The position numbers and the translations under genes were made by a program. This document shows, one piece after another, positions 61,601 through 64,000 of a stretch of DNA of 64,000 nucleotides. Positions within the stretch are counted from its first letter, which is position 1; each line of letters starts with the position of its first letter. Under the pieces are notes generated by a model. It saw only the letters and a program-made list of their open reading frames with translations. It ran no database searches and was not told the origin of the DNA. Origin of the DNA: Diadema setosum (Eukaryota > Echinodermata > Echinoidea > Diadematoida > Diadematidae); NCBI RefSeq assembly GCF_964275005.1, contig NC_092697.1, positions 14,999,820-15,063,819 on the forward strand. The letters run 5' to 3'.

Positions 61601-63178
61601 ATTGTCATGGCATATTATCTCTCTTTGTTTTTTTAAAACATCATCACTTATTTGCATACAAGAATCCTTCTGGGCTCAATTTCATAAAAAAATAAGTTGC
61701 TATGACAACAACTCATCCTGCAGTGGGAAGTGTGTCACAGTCATGACACAAGAATCCTGTTTCCTGATTGGCTGTTGCTGCAAGAAAAGAAAAGTTGACA
61801 ATCCTCACAAGAATTGCTATCATAACATCTTTTTATGAAACGCGACCTTTTGGAGTTCATTTCCTCTCTCTGTGCAAACAGAGAAGATTCTCTCTCCTTC
61901 CGGATTTACAGCCATTGTGGGGTTTTTACGGTGATTCCACGAACTCGAATGTCAGTGTAACAAGAGGATGGCATTTGGAGGGCATTTCTAGGGCTCCGTG
62001 TCAGATCAGGGGGTTTACCCAGCAATGAATCTCGGCCACGATCACGAGATGGGAGGGGACATTGTCTGAGGTGAGGTCGCCAACGGCTGGTATCTGCATT
62101 CTATCTCCTTTCTCTCTTTCTCTTTTCTGAAAAAAAAAGAAATTAGATTGCTTGCAGACAGCTCTCCATTTTCTGGCGGGGCACGGAATACACATTACCA
62201 GCGCGACATCGATCTTCTTGCAAACCACCGCGGGAATGGGTTTCTCGTGCCAGTGTGGATGATAAAGAGAATTGTGTCCAAACGGGATGCGACTTGTGCA
62301 CTTTTTCCTCCTTACCATTTAGGACGAGGCGGCCGGGGCAGTGTCACAAAATAACCAAATCAATGGAAGAATCGAGAGTATTTCCCCACGGAGTCTCTTC
62401 CTTCTTTATAGATGATCAGAAGCAGAGGGGACATTCTGAAGGTGTCAAGAGTGCGCTCGAGGTTACGCACTTTTTCCTTCATGGAAGAAGTCATTCTCGC
62501 CCTCATTAATGTTTCTGTGCGCTCGGGCACGTAACTTATCCATGATGATTTGTGGATTCAATATGGTGAAGGGAGGAGCCTATTGGTGGAGGAAAGACCA
62601 GTGTGGGATGCCGGTGAGAGCTCCGGTAAAGAGTCTACCCATCATATCTCAAAATCCCAAATCATTATTTTCCTACCATTCCTCATCACTAGCATGATCT
62701 ATTACATAACCTTCAAATTCCGAGGCTTTCATCTTCTCATCAACACCACCACTCTTTATCATCATCATCATCATCATCATCATTATTGTCATCATCATTT
62801 TCATCATCATTTTCACCATCACAAGCAATAGTATCACCAACAACATCATCATCCTTTTTTAGCAACATCGTTTTCATCATTATCATCATCATCATCACAC
62901 TGGCACGACCATTTTCATCATCCTCAGCATCATCATCACTCTCATTCTCCGCTCCATCCTCCTCCTCCATACACAGGTGGACCTCCTTCTCCCAGCATCC
63001 CCGTACCTTGCTGGTTGCCATGTCGCTGACGGACCGGTGTGTCTGCATCGTCTCCAGCTGGTCCAGGCACCAGTCCAGCTCTTCCAGCGTGTCCGTCGCC
63101 ATCTTGGTGGAGTTCTCCTCCGTGGAACACGTCGACGACTGTTTGCTGGTCTGCGTGCTCCTGGGTGATTGTCGTGTG
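46213..63178 (-). CDS. PDE4: cAMP-specific phosphodiesterase 4, 3' ten exons
   Basis: Ten exons with GT-AG borders and consistent phases give 592 residues. They cover UCR2 (residues 22-100 or so of this part), a variable linker, the HD-type catalytic domain (about 165-480) and a tail unlike vertebrate tails. The enzyme hydrolyses cAMP to 5'-AMP. UCR2 folds over the active site to regulate it. Active-site residues are visible: YHNQTH (general acid and first metal His), HD of HDVHHPG, HCAD, and the substrate-clamping Gln-Phe pair in SQVGF. Exon lengths of 94, 99, 165, 100, 155, 123 and 183 nt match the vertebrate PDE4 pattern as I know it. UCR1 and the isoform-specific starts must lie beyond the right edge. 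Oddities are a His replacing Asp in HDxDH and a partial duplicate of the second UCR2 exon. Confidence 0.95.
46663..47014. other. PDE4 intron I-J
   Basis: 352 bp, nothing beyond splice sites. Confidence 0.6.
47015..47197 (-). CDS. PDE4: PDE4 exon I: HCAD metal-binding motif
   Basis: 183 nt, 61 residues, from [18 protein letters not shown] to NASIEKSQ. The Asp of HCAD is the fourth metal ligand. EEFFRQGD is conserved. The closing Gln is the residue that orients the adenine ring. Donor GTGGGT, acceptor TCGCTTCAG. Confidence 0.95.
47198..47795. repeat. PDE4 intron H-I with CAT/CTC trinucleotide tracts
   Basis: From about 47430 to 47785 the intron is mostly CAT/CAC and CCT/CTC units. The CCTCCTCCC run lies just inside the donor of exon H. 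Confidence 0.8.
47796..47918 (-). CDS. PDE4: PDE4 exon H
   Basis: 123 nt, 41 residues, from [19 protein letters not shown] to NYNDRIQ, nearly identical to vertebrate PDE4. [14 protein letters not shown] covers the segment described as an ERK docking site in mammalian PDE4. Donor GTGAGG, acceptor CTCAACAG. Confidence 0.95.
47919..48608. other. PDE4 intron G-H, part next to exon H
   Basis: AT-rich, a CAT run near 47978-47991, no other signal. Confidence 0.5.
48609..49369. mobile_element. piggyBac-like non-autonomous element
   Basis: TTAA flanks an element whose ends are CCCTATTTTAACTGGG and its inverse CCCAGTTAAAATAGGG (48613-49365, 753 bp). Just inside each end is a G run followed by TCAAATTGACCCC. 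TTAA targets with CCC-starting ends are the piggyBac signature. No transposase frame. ATCT units sit near 49268-49293. Confidence 0.75.
49477..49631 (-). CDS. PDE4: PDE4 exon G
   Basis: 155 nt, completing a Gly codon and then encoding 51 residues from [16 protein letters not shown] to MSIDM. LYND and SVLENH are family motifs lining the active-site pocket. Acceptor CACACAG, donor GTAAGA (49471-49476). Confidence 0.95.
49632..50385. other. PDE4 intron F-G, part next to exon G
   Basis: AT-rich, nothing recognised. Confidence 0.4.
51182..51615. repeat. Three tandem core repeats, 145-152 bp
   Basis: Units start GACCTCATGACCCAAACTTT at 51182, 51327 and 51479 and are almost identical. The second unit is 7 bp longer because TGACCTT is repeated once more. 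Confidence 0.9.
51747..51817. repeat. (ACGG)n microsatellite
   Basis: About 17 ACGG units, interrupted by AAGG early on. Confidence 0.95.
51854..52561. repeat. Perfect 354-bp tandem duplication
   Basis: 51854-52207 and 52208-52561 agree at every base I compared. The unit starts with CGGAGGCATAAC, the last hairpin arm of the preceding rolling-circle-like element. Confidence 0.95.
52562..53345. repeat. PDE4 intron F-G, part with GGGCAAGT repeat words
   Basis: From about 52915 to 53345 the words GGGCAAG, ACTTGC and GCTTGC recur at least seven times. It looks like a dispersed repeat that ends about 40 bp from the exon F donor. The part before it is AT-rich with a C run near 52777. Confidence 0.4.
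53393..53492 (-). CDS. PDE4: PDE4 exon F: HDxDH motif (variant)
   Basis: 100 nt, 33 residues plus one base, from [13 protein letters not shown] through [10 protein letters not shown] to QFLCNT. The zinc-binding His-Asp pair is kept. The second acidic residue of HD-x-D-H is His here (codon CAC at 53430-53432). Acceptor TTTGCAG, donor GTCAGT (53387-53392). Confidence 0.95.
53493..54191. other. PDE4 intron E-F
   Basis: 699 bp, no repeat or signal recognised. Confidence 0.5.
54192..54356 (-). CDS. PDE4: PDE4 exon E: first metal-binding motif
   Basis: 165 nt, 55 residues, from [15 protein letters not shown] to LLSAPALE. It holds LEDHYH and [12 protein letters not shown]. The first His is the catalytic proton donor and the second binds zinc. 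Acceptor TTGTAG, donor GTCAGT (54186-54191). Confidence 0.95.
54357..54940. repeat. PDE4 intron D-E with a GGTGAT/GGTGGG minisatellite
   Basis: 54430-54612 consists of degenerate GATGGTGGTAGGTGGGG units, G-rich on the plus strand. Confidence 0.75.
54941..55039 (-). CDS. PDE4: PDE4 exon D: start of catalytic domain
   Basis: 99 nt, 33 residues in phase 0, from [15 protein letters not shown] to YRLFE. Acceptor CCAACAG, donor GTGAGT (54935-54940). It corresponds to the VNKWGLHVFRIAEL helix region of vertebrate PDE4, but with Asp-Thr-Trp-Cys in place of Asn-Lys-Trp-Gly. Confidence 0.93.
55040..56275. other. PDE4 intron C-D
   Basis: AT-rich. The right 300 bp (about 55948-56250) is one copy of a dispersed repeat also seen at 58985-59288. 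A 15-bp direct repeat (CTTCGGGGTTGCG twice) is at 56223-56250. Confidence 0.5.
56276..56514 (-). CDS. PDE4: PDE4 exon C: end of UCR2 and linker to catalytic domain
   Basis: 239 nt, opening [11 protein letters not shown] (the family phrase DKQHEVEIP) after acceptor CTCACAG. It continues with a lysine-rich, poorly conserved linker and ends [11 protein letters not shown] before donor GTGAGG (56270-56275). The motif [14 protein letters not shown] matches the lead-in to the catalytic domain. Confidence 0.93.
56515..58190. other. PDE4 intron B-C, left part
   Basis: AT-rich. It holds the second TTAACCCGTTGA MITE at 56982-57072 and a CAA run at 57600-57620. No exon seen. Confidence 0.4.
56982..57072. 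mobile_element. TTAACCCGTTGA MITE, copy 2
   Basis: TTAACCCGTTGAGGACGG at the left, and a decayed TCAACAGGTTCA at the right. The interior matches the copy at 6348 (TGATTTTGCT... CATTTCCCATA... CTCGGGACT). Confidence 0.6.
58191..58560. other. GC-rich island inside PDE4 intron B-C
   Basis: A CpG-rich, unique-looking patch in an AT-rich intron. On the minus strand it includes an ATG in a strong context (CGTCGCCATGGCGAC, about 58444-58458) opening a frame of about 29 codons ([20 protein letters not shown]...). It might be an internal promoter or short first exon, but no donor or similarity to known PDE4 starts is evident. Confidence 0.25.
58985..59288. repeat. About 300-bp dispersed repeat, copy 2
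   Basis: Shares phrases with 55948-56250 in the same order: CTACCCTTAACA, TGTCAGCA, TTTTCATCA or TTTTCATGA, CAAATTTCACTGATGTGTT, and CCCTTTAA at the right edge. Both copies end within about 60 bp of PDE4 splice donors. A third family ending in CCCTTTAA is the palindromic MITE. Confidence 0.5.
59299..59335 (-). CDS. PDE4: Candidate alternative exon B' (partial duplicate of exon B)
   Basis: 37 nt from acceptor TTTAG to donor GTGAGT (59293-59298). It reads [12 protein letters not shown] plus one base, matching the end of exon B ([12 protein letters not shown]) at 25 of 37 bases. The donor and about 12 following intron bases are also similar. It starts in phase 0 and ends with one extra base exactly like exon B, so it could replace B but cannot follow it in frame. 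Its acceptor is only 35 nt from the donor of B. Use in mRNA is unproven and it may be a dead duplicate. Confidence 0.4.
59371..59464 (-). CDS. PDE4: PDE4 exon B: UCR2 middle
   Basis: 94 nt, starting [12 protein letters not shown] and ending LYTTFI plus one base. It lies between acceptor CACAG and donor GTGAGT (59365-59370). FKRMLNREL and SGNQISEY match the second half of UCR2. Confidence 0.93.
59465..61840. other. PDE4 intron A-B, left part
   Basis: CAT-rich at 59735-59990, otherwise unremarkable. No exon supported. Confidence 0.4.
61841..62650. other. GC-richer unique patch in PDE4 intron A-B
   Basis: About 800 bp with more CpG and little repetition, no convincing exon. A regulatory or alternative promoter role is possible but unsupported. 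Confidence 0.2.
62750..62960. repeat. (CAT)n-rich tract beside exon A
   Basis: Imperfect ATC/CAT units run to within about 45 bp of the exon A donor. Confidence 0.85.
63007..63178 (-). CDS. PDE4: PDE4 exon A: linker and start of UCR2
   Basis: 172 nt, entered in phase after acceptor TTCGCAG. It starts with a Ser/Thr-rich linker, then [20 protein letters not shown], the hallmark of UCR2, and ends SDMATSK before donor GTACGG at 63001-63006. It is the most 5' coding exon in the window. Confidence 0.93.
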
Positions 63179-63286
63179 CTGCGAACCGAAATGAACGACA
63201 TGCGCAATGAGGACAGAGAAAGCAGGTTACATACCATGTACAAATCCACCAATGTTGCATTACAGTATAAACCAAAATATATAACA

Positions 63287-63540
63287 TATGAAGAGTTTGT
63301 TCGCAAAAACTGATAAGTCCATATTTGCCAAATGGAGAAATTTGCGAATAAAGGTCAAGAAAAATAAAGAGAATAATAAGAAAATTTTTGCTTCTTTTGA
63401 CCATAACTTCAAAAATGTTCCTTTATATGTAGTGACCAATATATCATTTAAAAGGTATTATTTTGTACTTTATGACAGAGACCGTACTTCAAAATCTTCA
63501 AAAATGGACTTATCGGTTTTTGCATACAAACTCTTCATAT
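63287..63540. mobile_element. 254-bp MITE with ATATGAAGAGTTTG ends
   Basis: Inverted ends of about 37 bp (TATGAAGAGTTTGT..GCAAAAAC(T/C)GATAAGTCCAT), then an A/T-rich core. TA-rich flanks suggest a TA-target element. Confidence 0.7.
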
Positions 63541-64000
63541 ATACATATATATCTTTTTTTTTTTCTTTTTTGTAACCAACTCAAAATTGAGTAGCATTGA
63601 AAATTACTTCCATGATGAAGAGGTAGAATTTTTTTTTCTGATTGTACATAATAATCCATAATATGTTCCAGTGGTATTCATGATTTTGTGTGTATGAAAA
63701 AAGAAGCGGTTATTCCAGGCGCAGAACTCAAAGTTTTGATGTATCAAGTTAAATGTAAAGGAGTACTCAGCTGACTTGGGCTAAATAAGCCTGTGGAAAA
63801 TGATGCTACAGATCCATCGTGTGTGATACTGCCAAATCAAATTAGGTAGAAGAGGAGGTATTTTTCTCTCTGAAACAATCATCCTCAATACATTATATAC
63901 AGCTGTACATATATTTAAGTTGAAACACAAATAAAACTATACATTTTTTTTTCTGAAGTGTCATATCACGTCAGTGTGTGTTTCTCTTCAAGGTGAAATT
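63541..64000. other. PDE4 intron upstream of exon A (to window edge)
   Basis: No UCR1 exon is visible before the edge. Confidence 0.5.

Noticed and set aside
62740-63306. 188-codon minus frame running past exon A into an Asp-rich tail
   Set aside because: The part after the GTACGG donor is the CAT-repeat intron. The next UCR2 exon joins in phase without it.
1-64000. CRISPR arrays, operons, prokaryotic mobile elements
   Set aside because: The sequence is eukaryotic nuclear DNA. The regular repeats found are microsatellites, minisatellites or transposon cores without the repeat-spacer pattern.

Overview
This is an AT-rich animal nuclear window: spliced genes with GT-AG introns, many small inverted-repeat transposons, microsatellites and one full LTR retrotransposon. 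A marine invertebrate, probably a deuterostome such as an echinoderm, fits best. The reasons are a MetaSINE-like tRNA-derived SINE, a pearl/HINE-like element with a long ACGG tract, and vertebrate-like PDE4 exon lengths. The species assignment is inference only.

Two host genes can be read, both on the minus strand. (1) A three-exon gene at 8305-11674 encodes a 175-residue Tctex1-domain dynein light chain (DYNLT5/TCTEX1D1-like). Its exons join in frame. (2) The 3' part of a cAMP phosphodiesterase-4 (PDE4) gene lies at 46213-63178, in ten exons. They carry UCR2, the whole HD-type catalytic domain and a new C-terminal tail (592 residues). UCR1 and the N-terminal isoform exons lie beyond position 64000.

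Between the genes, 14319-20071 holds a Ty3/gypsy retrotransposon on the minus strand. It has identical 123-bp LTRs, a primer-binding site matching tRNA-Ser(GCU), a polypurine tract and one uninterrupted 1395-codon Gag-Pol frame. From 20 to 46 kb I find no gene that I can defend. That stretch holds pogo-like, TTAA-flanked and palindromic MITEs, a nest of repeats at 37.6-38.9 kb, minisatellites and a few unusual unique patches: a GTAC-dense segment, a CTAACGTTAG cluster and a GC-richer patch near 23.3-24 kb.

The best leads are inside PDE4. One is a 37-nt phase-compatible partial duplicate of the second UCR2 exon, with its own donor, only 35 nt from the original exon. The other is an Asp-to-His change in the normally invariant HDxDH motif. 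A perfect 354-bp tandem duplication also starts exactly at the end of a rolling-circle-like element in a PDE4 intron. I see no prokaryotic features, CRISPR arrays or clear new multi-gene system.
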